Assembly (NCBI GenBank): GCA_036897625.1
Contig: JAYMTA010000345.1
Coordinates: 1 to 30,821 of the forward strand
Length of the DNA: 30,821 bases
Source: Pelargonium cotyledonis
Taxonomy: Eukaryota > Streptophyta > Magnoliopsida > Geraniales > Geraniaceae
Reading direction: 5' to 3'
The notes beneath the pieces were generated by a model. The model was not told the DNA's origin and ran no database searches. It worked only from the letters and a program-made list of their open reading frames with translations. Positions 10,737-21,800 of this stretch are shown piece after piece. A program made the translations under genes and the position numbers. How positions within the stretch are numbered: position 1 is the stretch's first letter; each line of letters opens with the position of its first letter.

Positions 10737-12595
10737 TGTAAGTGCATTTCTTTCTTGATCATTTGTTTGGTTGATTAGCTTTATATTGTTGTTCTTCACG
10801 TCAGATTCTTTGTTATTATGATCATCCTTATTCATATAGCTCTCTTTTGCCTTCTTCGACAGTTGCTCGGTTCGTTGCTGGGTGCTTCGGTGCTTCAAAT
10901 TTAAATGGAGACACGATACATACCTCTTACATTTATCTATATATAAACACACACGAGGTATATTCTCTTAACTCAATTTGGTTGTGCACTGTATTTGTTG
11001 TTAGATAGATGTAAAATTTGTAACAGATCTCTTGTATGATAGTGTAAGATGTACATACAAACTTGATAACTTTTATACCATGTATCGACCCTTCCCCAGT
11101 GGGAAAGGGACATTTGGTTTTATTACGATCACCATGCCATGTATACCCATTCTAATTTAGCGCATATTTGAACACACGAGATTGTTGGACTTGAACTGCT
11201 TCCCATGTGTTGGGTTATTCATTGATATTAACAAAATCATCGAATTCAGGATGTTGTATATAGCCTACAGTTTTGTAACTATCTGTGTAGTTTTAGTGGT
11301 TGATCTTGACAGGTTGAAGTTGATTTCATGTATTACAGGAGCCTATTTACAGTTGAAGTGTGCATTTTTGTTGTATGTACATTGCTATATCTCTTTATGC
11401 ACAAAATATAATCCCTTTCTTCTTCGAAGAGTAAACTCGATTTCACCATTAAAGAAGGAATATAGTCCCTTTCGAATTAGACTTTTTCATAAATTAAAGA
11501 AAAAAGTATGAATATTTCATGAGGCTCACGCCATTGTGGGGTCTAGAGAAGTCATTTACGTGCACAGTATTCCCTATTACTAAGATCATGTAACGTTTTG
11601 GAATGTAGAACGGAATCGTGGTTCGTTAGGGGTTAAGCCTATTCTGAACGTTTAATTCGAAACCCCCTACTATTGCAAAGTGATTTGCAACCTTATTGTC
11701 ATAATGTAACAACCTTACTGTCTTGTTATATGCAATGCCGGAAAAGCATTTATATTGATTTTTAGGTACAAAAACGAGGGTAAGTCTTAAAATGACAATT
11801 ATTGTGACGTCGACTCTTTTCACGAGTTCAAAGAAAGAAAAGGTTGTAATCTCTATGGCCCACAATGGTGTGACAATCTGAGACTTGTAGACTTAGCCGA
11901 CCTTTTATATTTTGGATTTGACATTTATGCTTTTGGTTCACAAAACTTGAGAGAATAAATTGTATGATGGGGACATTGATTATTATTGGTGTCAAGACTA
12001 TTATTGATGAATGCTTGTGGTGATAGTGAGCAAAATATTTAGGACTTTTTGATTTAACCCATGTTGCTCCCGTAAACCTCAAGGTATTGAGAATATGTGG
12101 ATTGGAATCAATCTCTTCATAGCTAAGTAATCATATTATCATGCCCATTATAATTATTGGATCACGAATATAGAAAGTAAAGCGATGCACGAAAGTAAAT
12201 ACCGAACTATTTAAACATGTGACAAACTTAAATGAGTTTCATTCGCTCGAATAATGAAGCATACGATTAGGGTTGCTCATCGGTTTAGGACCAGGCCAGA
12301 TCGAGGCTTGGAGGGACGGTCAAAGATCATAGGAGATCGAACTTATTTGGGGACCTATTGAGGCACAGGTGCCTATGAATTTTCAATTGGGAATGACAAT
12401 GAAATACCAGCAGTGGAAGTTGCATAGAAACTCCAAATGTACATTCCAATAATGTATCTTGACTTGTGCATTCATATTTGTCAATGCCTCCAACTTCTCA
12501 GAACTCACCTCATAAGCCATGCATTTTTCTGCATCCTTGGGATATTTGAGTACATAAGGATCTGTCATTCGACTGACAAATTTTGACGACTCACT
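10737..12595. other. Intergenic region, no gene recognised
   Basis: The first few hundred bases are likely the IREG3 3' UTR. Open frames at 11182-11511 (+) and 11626-12082 (-) are low-complexity, without domains or plausible splice partners. GATTAGGGTTGCTCATCGGTTT at about 12266 resembles the ends of degenerate plant hAT-type elements, but no partner terminus was found. Confidence 0.45.
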
Positions 12596-13035
12596 CCAGG
12601 TGAGCGTAAACTGACTCATGATACCGCTTCTGCTCAGCACAAAAAACAATAGGAATAGCTGACAAGAACACAAGGATTCATCTTCATCGAGCATGCATGT
12701 TACGCTTTTGATGTCCCGACTCGTTAACCCACCTCTACTCAGCAGAATAAAACATAGTTCCTTAAACTAGCTGGCTAGAACATAATGAACCATCTTCGTC
12801 AATGGATGATATGCTTTTGATGCCCCGTCTCAAGTGTGAACCTAATTTGACTCGTGTAAGCTAACTCGCGGTACCACATCTGCTAAAGAAAAAAAAAAGA
12901 AGTTGCTTAAACACTCCCATTTTGTCATATTCCATAATTTCCAATATGGCTAGCTTGACTTGTGATCCATATTAGTCAATGCCTGCAATTTTCAGAACTC
13001 ACCTCAAAAGCCATGCATTTTTGCATTCTTGGAGT
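12470..13035. repeat. Local repeats upstream of the LRK10-like kinase
   Basis: Two patterns are visible. A segment of about 65 bp, TTTGTCAATGCCTCCAACTT through AACTCACCTCATAAGCCATGCATTTTT (about 12477-12526), recurs as TAGTCAATGCCTGCAATTTTC through CTCACCTCAAAAGCCATGCATTTTT (about 12973-13022), just before the kinase ATG. Between them, three imperfect units of 105-120 bp start near 12605, 12718 and 12840. Each has an ACTC-Y-TACC/CACC-TCTGCTCAGCA-A-rich phrase, and the first two end in GCTTTTGATGYCCCG. The arrangement suggests duplication of a promoter or leader, perhaps left from a lost upstream kinase paralogue. Confidence 0.55.
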
Positions 13036-13057
13036 ACCCAGAGAGCAAAAATTCATC

Positions 13058-15760
13058 ATGCGCCACCAGTCCTCAATCCTGCTTCAATGCATAGTTTTAT
13101 TCGTCGTGGCTCGAATGGGTTTTGGTAGCTTAGGCACTGATTTCCCCAGAAGTTGCCTTCCTTTCACCTGCACAAATGGTTTCCAAATAAGCTACCCATT
13201 TTGGAATGCAAATAATGACTCTGCCATCAACCACTGTGGATACCCTGGGCTTGGCATCTCCTGCACCCAAACAAAAACTACTCTCCACCTCTCTGGCAAC
13301 GACTACTACATCAAAAAAATCAACTACAAAGAAAAGAGTCTCTACCTCGAGGAGGTTTGGGATGATCCTTTCTGTCCTTGGCCCAAGAACTTTGATCCGA
13401 GCAGCATGATTTTGCTGGTGAATCCCCCGGAAAACAACACTATGGTCTACTTTTATAGCGAGTGCAATGATCAGAGTATGCAGTCTAACTTGCCAAAGCT
13501 TAGGTGCCAGCAAAGTAGGACGATCTTGCGCACATTTCATATAGCGACAGATTTGTGGATCCTCTCCGAGTTACCAAAGTGCAAGAACCGAGTTCTTAGT
13601 CCTTTGCTCAATTCGAGTGTGCAGAGGCTGGAAGTTGGAAGTTGGGAGGATGCTTTGAGGAATGGGTTTATGCTGCAGTGGCGTCCCGATGCTGCATGTA
13701 AGTATTGTGAATTATCCGGAGGGCGCTGTAGATATGGTTTTGATGGAGCGGAACCAAGTTTTATATGTTCTTGCCCTCAAGGACAGGAACATCCCCGAGA
13801 CTGCAACGAGGGTAGAGGAGGTATGTTGTTCACGCTTCAAATTGATCATGTTCTGATTGTTGCAACCATGACTTTCCACCTGAAATGAAACGAACCACCA
13901 AAAGTTTAGATGCAAGTATAGGGTAAATTACTGATATAAGTAACGTATATTTAGCCTCAGTTGTAGATAGCTCCCTTTTTTTCCCACGACAACTAACTCC
14001 ATGAACTTTCAATTTTTCATTACGTCAACTAGATTTACCTGATTTTTTTTCTTTTCAAAATACTCATCTTTTGCCATTACTATCACCATCAGTTTCAACG
14101 CTATGGGAATGAAAATTTGAACATGCAGGGAGTTGGTTGCAAAAAAAAAATAAAAATAGTGTAGAGAGCTATATGCAAATAGAGATAAAGCATACAGTAT
14201 TTATCTGCAATTTGCCCGCTAGTACATTTAGCACTATCTGCATTGGGTCACCTACATATCACTAGTTCATGTCCTACAAATGACAATTCGAAGTGTATCA
14301 CGTAAAAGACAATTAGAAGGTACCTTTACCTAGTGCAATGATTGAAGTCTTGCTGTCAAGTGAATCAGTAGCCTTTCTCCCAAGAACTGCAAGTAAAAAA
14401 ATTCGATGGTTTAAGAATTTCATTCGGTTTCTAGTAACTCATAGCCTTCGTTCTGAAATGCAGATAACAATCATAAAACCAGCATATAAAAGTTAATGAC
14501 TGAAACCGACTTCTCTTGAAAGCATCATTTTGCTTCATTTAAACGTTTTTGTTTGTTTGTCTTCTTTTACAGGCCTCAGCTTCATGGAAAAAATGGCCGT
14601 CATCGGAGGTTAGTTCTAAGCTATATCTATTTGTATGACTTTAAGATTTTACAAATAATCAGTTTCAAAACATATTCTTTAACAAAAACTTGTTCCATGC
14701 AGGAACACAAACATTTATTGGGGGTATGGTGGTAGGGATAATCTGTATCTTCAGAAAGAAGCTCAAGCTACTCAAATCATTTTTATGGAAGAAAAAGAGT
14801 TCGCATAATGTAGAAATATTTTTGAAAAGGTACGGACTCCTTGCTCCAAGGAGATACAGCTACTCGGAAGTCAAGAAGATAACATGCTCCTTCAGGGACA
14901 AACTAGGGCAAGGAGGATACGGCAGCGTGTTCAAAGGGGAGCTTCCAGATGGTCGTATTGTTGCTGTCAAGGTCTTAAAGGATCGCAGAGGAAATGGAGA
15001 AGAATTCATCAATGAGGTCGCTACTATTGGCCAGACAAACCATCTCAACATTGTGAGTCTACTAGGCTTCTGTTCTGAGGGTTTTAAACGAGCTTTGATC
15101 TACGAGTACATGCCTAACGGGTCTCTTGAGAAGTTCATCTTCACCTCTGAGACAAGTCCAACAAACCAGCTAGGGTGGGAAAAACTTTACCAAATTGCCC
15201 TTGGTATCGCACGAGGGCTCGAGTACCTACATTTTGGTTGCAACACACGCATTCTACACTTTGATATTAAACCTCACAACATTCTCTTGGATCGAGACTT
15301 TTGTCCTAAAATCTCAGACTTTGGGTTGGCAGAATCGTACCCAAGTAGAGATAGTATCATGTCGATGTTTGCAGCTCGAGGCACGGTAGGCTACATCGCG
15401 CCAGAAGTATGTTTCAAAAACTATGGATGTGTTTCTTACAAGTCGGATGTTTATAGCTACGGCATGATGGTGCTAGAAATGGCCGGCGGAAGAAAGAACT
15501 TGGACGTGGAAGTAGAAAACACGAGTCAAATATACTATCCGCGTTGGATTTACGATTACCTTGAGAAGCACAAATATTTGGGGTTTGAAAGTATTGAGAA
15601 TGGCGAAGAAGGGATAGCAAGGAAGATGCTCTTAGTAGGTTTATGGTGCATTCAAACAAACCCAGCAATTCGGCCTTCAATGAGTAGAGTGGTGGAGATG
15701 TTAGAAGGAAGTGTAGACAATATGCAGTTCCCACCCAAGCCTATGCTAGATGTTCTTTAA
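13058..15760 (+). CDS. LRK10L: LRK10-like (LRK10L/PR5K-type branch) receptor-like protein kinase
   Basis: A plasma-membrane receptor-like kinase of the LRK10 family, relatives of which act in pathogen and stress signalling. Exons 13058-13820, 14573-14608 and 14703-15760 give 618 aa. The start at 13058 is chosen because MRHQSSILLQCIVLFVVARMG is a good signal peptide; an in-frame Met at 12962 lacks one. The ectodomain has a GUB_WAK_bind module (CLPFTCTNGFQISYPFW, then CGYPGLGISC) and a WAK-associated C-terminal Cys module (CKYCELSGGRCRYGF...FICSC). The transmembrane segment is near 270-283 (FIGGMVVGIICIF), followed by basic residues. Kinase domain: GQGGYGSVFKG (about 335-345), Lys356 in VAVKVLKD, Glu371, HFDIKPHNILLD (Asp454, Asn459), DFGLAE (472-477), GTVGYIAPE (493-501). 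The HFD in place of HRD makes it a non-RD kinase, as is usual for this family. Exon 2 is only 36 nt. Reading through intron 1 gives a stop at 13886-13888. Confidence 0.92.
13921..14217. mobile_element. Mutator-like MITE in intron 1 of the LRK10-like gene
   Basis: A 297 bp segment with inverted ends GGGTAAATTACTGATATAAG on the left and, read inverted, GGGCAAATTGCAGATAAATA on the right. It is flanked by 9 bp GCAAGTATA (13912-13920) and GCTAGTACA (14218-14226), which agree at 7 of 9 positions, as expected of an aged 9 bp Mutator-type target duplication. There is no coding capacity. GGGTAAATTRC termini are frequent in small plant MULE derivatives. Confidence 0.65.
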
Positions 15761-15974
15761 TCAATTTTGGTGAATCTCTTCATAGCACATATCAACCAAA
15801 GGGTTCAAGATATCGTTCCCGCTTCAAGAGGGACAAACGCTATTTTGATCACTCATACCCTTCTCTAAAATTCATGACATAGTCAACATCAGCCGCTAAG
15901 GGTGCTACAGTTACAAATATCACTTGTAATAAATAAAACGACATTAAACTGCATGATACTCTCACTATTGTAAG

Positions 15975-16252
15975 CAGGGACGGGTATACCCTTAGGGAAG
16001 TGAGGGCAGTTGGCACCACTGATATTTTTTTGTTCAAATATACCCTTAATTCATCACTATTTTTTTTAATTCCCCCGCTAATGTTCTGAGTTTTTTAGAA
16101 TACTCTTGTTAGTTTAGAAAATTTACATCATTGGCTGCATCTACTTCTATCAATACTTGGGTTTGGATTGTATGAATAATTAAATTTGTATTGGGCTCGT
16201 AATGGACTTTAAATTTGCCCCCACTAAGCTAAAGTGTTGGATCTATCCCTCG
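15975..16252. mobile_element. hAT-like non-autonomous element
   Basis: A 278 bp element that starts CAGGGACGGGTATACCC and ends GGATCTATCCCTCG; the inverse of the right end, CGAGGGATAGATCC, is a diverged match to the left end. TTGTAAG occurs on both sides (15968-15974 and 16253-16259), and the next base outward differs (A versus G), so the original duplication was probably 8 bp. CAGGG(A/G)CGG-type ends with 8 bp duplications are typical of hAT elements. It lies about 215 bp downstream of the kinase stop codon. Confidence 0.62.
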
Positions 16253-16259
16253 TTGTAAG

Positions 16260-17160
16260 GTCAGTACAGGGTCATATATGCACGCAACATTACCAATGTT
16301 TCGCAGAAAGACTCACGAGTAACCCATCAGAACTAAAAAGCCCAACAAACTTCAAACTATTTACATTTTTCGTATTCTATACGCAAACAAAAACACTAAA
16401 CCCTGCCTTTGTCATTGTCAAACTACTACAACAACCAAGCAATTCCCGAACAATATTGGGGTCCTTTACATGAATCATTCAGCAAAACTCGTTCCACATT
16501 ATCCTTCTCTGTTAAGCAAAGCATCACAAATCTCTCTACGCTCCACACGTACGAATCCAATTTCAAAACCTAAAGCTCTATTTTTCATGATTTTGAAGCA
16601 AATAAAAAATCAAATTTCTAAAATTATCCATTACAAATAAGACGCATATGCATATACTCAAAATGGTAATCTTGAAATTCAGGTAAGCACCTTCACATTT
16701 CTAAAATTATACATACATTTATTGATTCTTACCATTTATACACAAATTACAAGCAAAGAATTATACCATAATTCCAATAATTCTCCATTCTAAAAATCAA
16801 AACTTTAAACCACAGACTGCAAAAATGCAAAAATCCCATCAACCCAGTAACTGGAAATCCAAAATCATTACCTCGATGCCGTCCAAAATTGTGATCTTGA
16901 TCTTGTCCGAATCAGACGGCTCGAATCGCTCGCCATTTTCACTTCCACAGTGAAGGAAAAAAAAAAGGAAACTTTTACTGTTTCGGGTTAGCGTTCTGGG
17001 GAAGAATGTAACGACAACAAAGTAGTGAAAAAGAAGATCAAAACGATACCGTTTCATAAGACGACATCGTTTTGGGTATCAGAAAAGGAAAGGAAATCAG
17101 GTACTTGGCGCGCACAACCAACCAACCTGTGGCCTCTCTCTCTCATCTGCACCAAGCAAA
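16260..17160. other. Intergenic region with possible promoter motifs
   Basis: No confident gene. On the minus strand an ATG in very good context (AAAATGGCG, 16936-16934) opens a 22-codon Ser/Arg-rich frame; a GAG|GTAATG donor just before its stop could make it the first exon of a minus-strand gene, but no second exon was recognised down to 16260. Around 17040-17075 the phrases AAAACGATACCGTTT and ACGACATCGTTTTGG form an imperfect inverted pair of a kind often seen near plant transcription starts. Confidence 0.35.
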
Positions 17161-17162
17161 GC

Positions 17163-17190
17163 AGAGAGAGAGAGAGAGAGAGAGAGAGAG
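17163..17190. repeat. (AG)14 microsatellite
   Basis: Fourteen uninterrupted AG units. GA/CT tracts are common in plant 5' leaders and core promoters and can bind BPC/GAGA-type proteins. Here the tract lies 39 bp before a small ORF and upstream of the INO80B-like gene. Confidence 0.9.
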
Positions 17191-17228
17191 CAAATAGTGA
17201 CCATAACAGGAACGGTGGATTTACAAAG

Positions 17229-17336
17229 ATGGCCAAGATTTTTAGCAATCTTCTTCAGCTTAACCTAAACCAAACTTTCACGCTTAGCCGACCCATCTCT
17301 CTCCACAGCCTCTCACATCACTCGGTACCGCCTTAG
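17229..17336 (+). other. Small ORF (35 aa), transit-peptide-like; uORF or orphan first exon
   Basis: ATG in strong context (AAAGATGGCC). The product begins MAKIFSNLLQLNLNQTFTLS and ends ISLHSLSHHSVPP. It is rich in Ser, Leu and His, with basic residues only and no acidic residues, so it resembles an organelle-targeting sequence. If the INO80B-like mRNA starts near the GA tract this would be a uORF about 1.6 kb upstream of its ATG, with an intron between (possible donor GAAG|GTGAG at 17477/17478, acceptor before about 18840). A TCG|GTACC at 17323 could alternatively splice it as an orphan exon. I do not recognise it. Confidence 0.4.
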
Positions 17337-17657
17337 CCAAATACCCAATTGTCCAGATTCGATTCCATCAATTACATCGCTCTTATCTTCTCCTTCTTCT
17401 CTCTCGGTATTGTATATCTCTCGTTGAGTGATCTGGGATTTGGGGATTTACTGTTTTTTCGGTCGGGCCAGTGAAGGTGAGACCTTTGTTCTTGATCTGG
17501 GGTTTGCTGTTTTGGGTGATTTTTGAGGTTTTGTCATGTGGGTGTTTGGATCTTGGCTTGTTTTTGCGGTGATTTTTTGTGGGTTCTCTTCAAAATCGTG
17601 ATTTTGTGAGTTGGGTGTGCAGAGCTTGCTATTCCTTTTTCTCAGTCTCTTAAATCT

Positions 17658-18530
17658 ACGTCTAGGGTTCCAAGCAATTACGGTTGTTATCAAGTGAACA
17701 GTGGTTTTTGTTAATTATAAGGTTTGTGTGAGTTTTTAAATTTTAAAAAAGGGGTTGTTTGATGAACTAGATGGGAAGAATTTTGTTACCTTCTCACAGA
17801 AGTTCAATATGAACTCAGCAGCTGCATAAATGGGATTTTAACACTTTAGAATTCAAAGTAATTGTGTTTCTTTGTATGCATTTTAGAATTGGGTGCCATT
17901 GGTGTATGCTGAATGTTTCAAAGCTGTTCCTTTTATGATAACTTATGCGTAATGAAGTGCATGATGATAATTGACAGTTATCTCAGAGTTTTGTTTACTA
18001 GATGGTTTGGAGAGAAGATAAGTGATGCTTTTTACGTTACCTATATTAGGCACACAGATTGAGGTCACATATTAGCTCCCTTAGATTCATTTAGTTTGGG
18101 GGACAAATGAGGTGCTATGAGGATTACTTGGGAAACCACCATATATATAATTCCTTGATAGCAATTCATGTATTAGGATTAGTAAATGTTCTTGAACTAG
18201 CTGCAAATGTAATTTCAACAAGAATTTGTTTTGACATTTGTTCGTTGGTTGAACTAGAGGTTGTGCTATGCTTGTCAACCTCAATGTTTTTCCAACATAT
18301 GAAGTAGAGCTCGCACCAATCACATTCACCTTTATTCTCTCATATCACAGTTTGAGGCTATATACCTAATCCTTTTCTTATTAGGTTATAGGAGAAGACT
18401 TGAGCATCTGATAAAGCTAATGCTCTTGCAAGTACATTTTAAGATGCTTTTTAATGGCTTCTCATTATATTAATGAGTGTTCTTTCTTTTACTGGTCTTG
18501 TTTGCGCCCTTTGCCACAATTTCCTGTACT
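17658..18530 (+). pseudogene. Degenerate 5' fragment of the RPAP3-like gene (exon 1, intron 1, edge of exon 2)
   Basis: Aligns collinearly with 27217-28415 of the RPAP3-like gene. Exon 1: ACG TCT AGG GTT CCA AGC... (TSRVPSNYGCYQ) corresponds to MARVPSKHGRDQ, with the ATG changed to ACG. Intron 1 shares many phrases in the same order: ATAAATGGGATTT, TTTTAGAAT-GGT-CCATTGGT, AAGTGCATGAT, AGGCACACAG-TTGAGGT-ACAT, TTAGT-AAAT, TTGTGCTA-GCTT-TCAAC, ATGAAGTAGA, AGAAGACT-GA, and CCCTTTGCCA next to exon 2. The intact acceptor CCAG|GAC is CCAC|AAT here. The fragment shares no function with the gene downstream of it and lies between the putative INO80B leader exon and the exon carrying its ATG. Confidence 0.8.
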
Positions 18531-18872
18531 ATCTATCTGTATTTCTAAGGGGGGGAATAAGAAGTTAGGATATTGTTTTATGCGATCAATAGAAGTAGTT
18601 GTATCTTAGCATTATATATATTGCAATTATGGTAGCTTTGCTTGATTGTATGAGGTGTTGATGCATTTTGTTTCTTTCTATTCTTGACTTTTTTATGTTC
18701 TGGTAGTTATATGTATATGCAATGCTCTATGTAGTTTCTTAGTAAATATGTTTGGTATTCTAAGTGGCATATTTATGTTAGTTATTAAATGTTATTTAGT
18801 GCCTTACTAATCCATCATTTCTTTTGTGATTAACAACAGATCTAATTTCTTGTTTGGATATTTGTTAACACT

Positions 18873-21800
18873 ATGGAAGGTTACGGAGGTTTGGGATTCA
18901 GTGACAGAAGCAGTGCTGTTAAGAAAAAGAGGAGTACTGCATCCCGTCGTCCTAGGAATGACTCATGGCCAATTTCAGATGGTCATGATATCTCATCCCT
19001 TTCATCCACACCGCCTTCGGACTATGTAAGCAAAACATCAAGTGATGAAAACAATGAATATTTGAATTTAAACCTCCATAACTCACGAGCTTCGTTTACT
19101 AACACTGCTGGAGCTGATGATGCACCGTATATGATCAATAACGAAGACGGAGGTGCCAAAGAATCAGAGGAAGCTTCTATCCACGGTTCTTTTCTGGGCA
19201 GTAATGATGAGAGGCATAGTGGAGTTGATTCCAATAGGTACAGCCAAGGTGTACTTGCTCCAGCTAATTGGAAAGGTACAAGCACGGTGGCACAAGCTGA
19301 AGTTGTTTCTGATGGATTAGGGAATGATAATAAAGTTAAGAAGGTTAAGATTAAGGTTGGTGGTGTCTCACGCACAATTCATGCCAAATCGGCATCCGAT
19401 GGTGCCTCCGTCATCGGGCCATCTCCTCACATTCTAGATATCCCTCGACCACGACCAAAGTTGGTTTTGCAGGTATACACTGTGCTGCATCTGCTTAATC
19501 ATTCTGTTGTATTGTTGTCCCACATCCATGGTATTTTAGTGGACTTAATGGTAGATAGACATATGAAAGTTGCTTAACATTTTTGTTCTAAACCCACTTT
19601 TCATTATAAATACCTGCACAAACCAGATAGTGTATGGTCTTAGGTAATCAATTTGATTGCCAAGCTTATCTAGGTATAAGTATATGTAATGAACGGTTAG
19701 ACCAGATTAGTGCTACTCTCGACAGTTAAGTATTTTTGATATCGAGAAAATGGAACAGGTTGTTAGTTTGGTGTACACTGTGTGTCCATGAATCATTCAA
19801 TCATTGTTTCTTGTGCACATTTCTTGCTGATCTACCAAAGTAAATTTTATACACGACACCATGGATTCCTGAATATCTGCTCTTTTTGCAACACTGCTAG
19901 TTCATGTGGGATTCAAAGATTGGACATACATTTGTTGAGTGTTTCATCTAATTGAATCTTTGCTGCAGGAAACTTCGGATGACAGTCATTCCCCTACTTC
20001 AGATAAGGGAAGGGGTTCGCGAGGAATGCCATGGAAGGATGTTTCCGAAGGTAGTTTTAAAGTTAGGACATCAGATTCATCTAGAGGTTTGCTGCCTATA
20101 GAAAACATTGTGAAGCAAAAAGATGAGCATGAACCAGTTCGCAAGAGTAAACGGGTTCCCAAGAAACGCCTGTTAGATAGTGCACTTGATGATGTAGATG
20201 ATAATGATGAGGAGATTCGATACCTTGAAAAACTCAGGACATCCAAAAGTGCTGCTGATTATAGTGGAGAGTATGATGAGGAGGAAGGGCAAAGTAGGAA
20301 ACATCGTAAGCTATCGAGGGTAATAAGAAAGGATATCGGTGCCTTGTATGAAGTGGGTGTGGGAGATTATGGCTCATCGAGAATTGGCAAGGAGAGTAAG
20401 AAATTCAGATCAGCTAGAACATCGGAAGATGTTGATTATGTGGAAGATGAAAATCCAGTGTCCGATGGCGAACCTGAAACTCGGAGGAAGAAAGTAAGAA
20501 AGGACTTTGCAGAGTCATCAGCGGACTCAAAGAAAGAAACAACCGTCACAACTCGTCAACGCGCCCTTCAAACTGGCAAAGATGTCTCGTCCAATTTCTG
20601 TGCAGGTCTAATTGAGTTTCCAAATGGGCTGCCACCTGCTCCGCCTCGAAGTGAGTTTGCAGTTTTGCCTTTTCTATTATTGCAGTAGGTAAACTGAAGA
20701 ATAATTATTGAATCTCTCTTGACATGCTATTATTGGTTGTTATGGTGACAGACAAAAAGGAGAAACTATCGGATGTGGACCAGCAACTCAAGAAAGCAGA
20801 GGCCGCCCAAAGACGCCGGATGCAGGTGGAGAAGGCAGCTAGAGAATCTGAGGTTTGTCTGTCATGTTTCACTGTATGATTTCTCTGATTGTGAATTGCA
20901 TATATGTCAAAAATAATTTTAGCATTAATTTGGCTTTGAATCTTAGGCTGAAGCTATCAGAAAAATACTGGGCCAAGATTCCAGTAGGAAGAAGCGGGAA
21001 AATAAGATTAAGCAACGTCAAGAAGAATTAGCCCAGGTACGGATTTAGCATATATTAAGAAAATTTTCTCCTTGTCATTATAATGAGCCTTCTTCTGAAT
21101 ATTTTGTCGGTCATATGCAGGAGAGGGCTGCAAATGCTATGGTGCTTGCATCCGACACTATTAGATGGGTCTTGGGTCCCTCGGGAACGGTTGTAATATT
21201 TCCCAACGAGATGGGTTTGCCAAGCATATTCGATCCCAAGCCTTGCAGGTTTGGATCCTATATTCTCTTGCAAGTTTATGTTAAGATTCGTGCTAAATTT
21301 TAAATTTTAGGATCTTCACCTTAAGCGCTTTTATGTTAACATTGGTTTATGATGCAGCAGGCTTCATTTTTATGCGATTAGAAAACAGGATGTTGGGAGC
21401 TTAAAAAAAGTTTCTCAGAGAGTACTTATCTCATATTTAAGAATGTACATTAGCTATTAGGTGGAGCCAGGCTCGACTAGTAAATCGAGTGGTCTCAAAC
21501 TTCACATTCTTTCAATGTGGGATACCTTAACACAACTCCTCATGCGCATGTTGGACAACTTAATGGGCCCTGGACGTGAGCCAAGAATTAATTGGGAGGC
21601 ATCACAAATGGGTCACTAGTAGAGTTGCTTATTGGGCCACTTTTTTTGTAGGCCCCGGTCCAGGCCAGTTATGGTCTGCAGGCTGAGGCTCAATTTGTAT
21701 GTAAAATAGGCCGTGGGTAGGAATCAAGCCAATCCCGCTTGAACTTGGGCCTAAACAAGTCGAGCCAAAAAAACACCTGTGACACTAGACTCAAACCAAA

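Noticed and set aside
11182..11511. 109-codon + strand frame downstream of IREG3
   Set aside because: Biased, low-complexity translation without domain similarity or splice partners in an AT-rich region.
12383..12694. 103-codon minus-strand frame upstream of the receptor kinase
   Set aside because: It coincides with the local repeats and contains no recognisable family signature; more likely repeat-derived than a gene.
13130..13540. 136-codon minus-strand frame opposite LRK10-like exon 1
   Set aside because: Shadow of a GC-richer coding exon; no domain, no splice partners.
16839..17057. Minus-strand frame with the phrase ENGERFEPSDSDKIKITILDG
   Set aside because: It looks coding-like, but it is out of frame with the best-context ATG (16936) and no further exon was found on the minus strand. 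Left as a low-confidence note in the intergenic entry.
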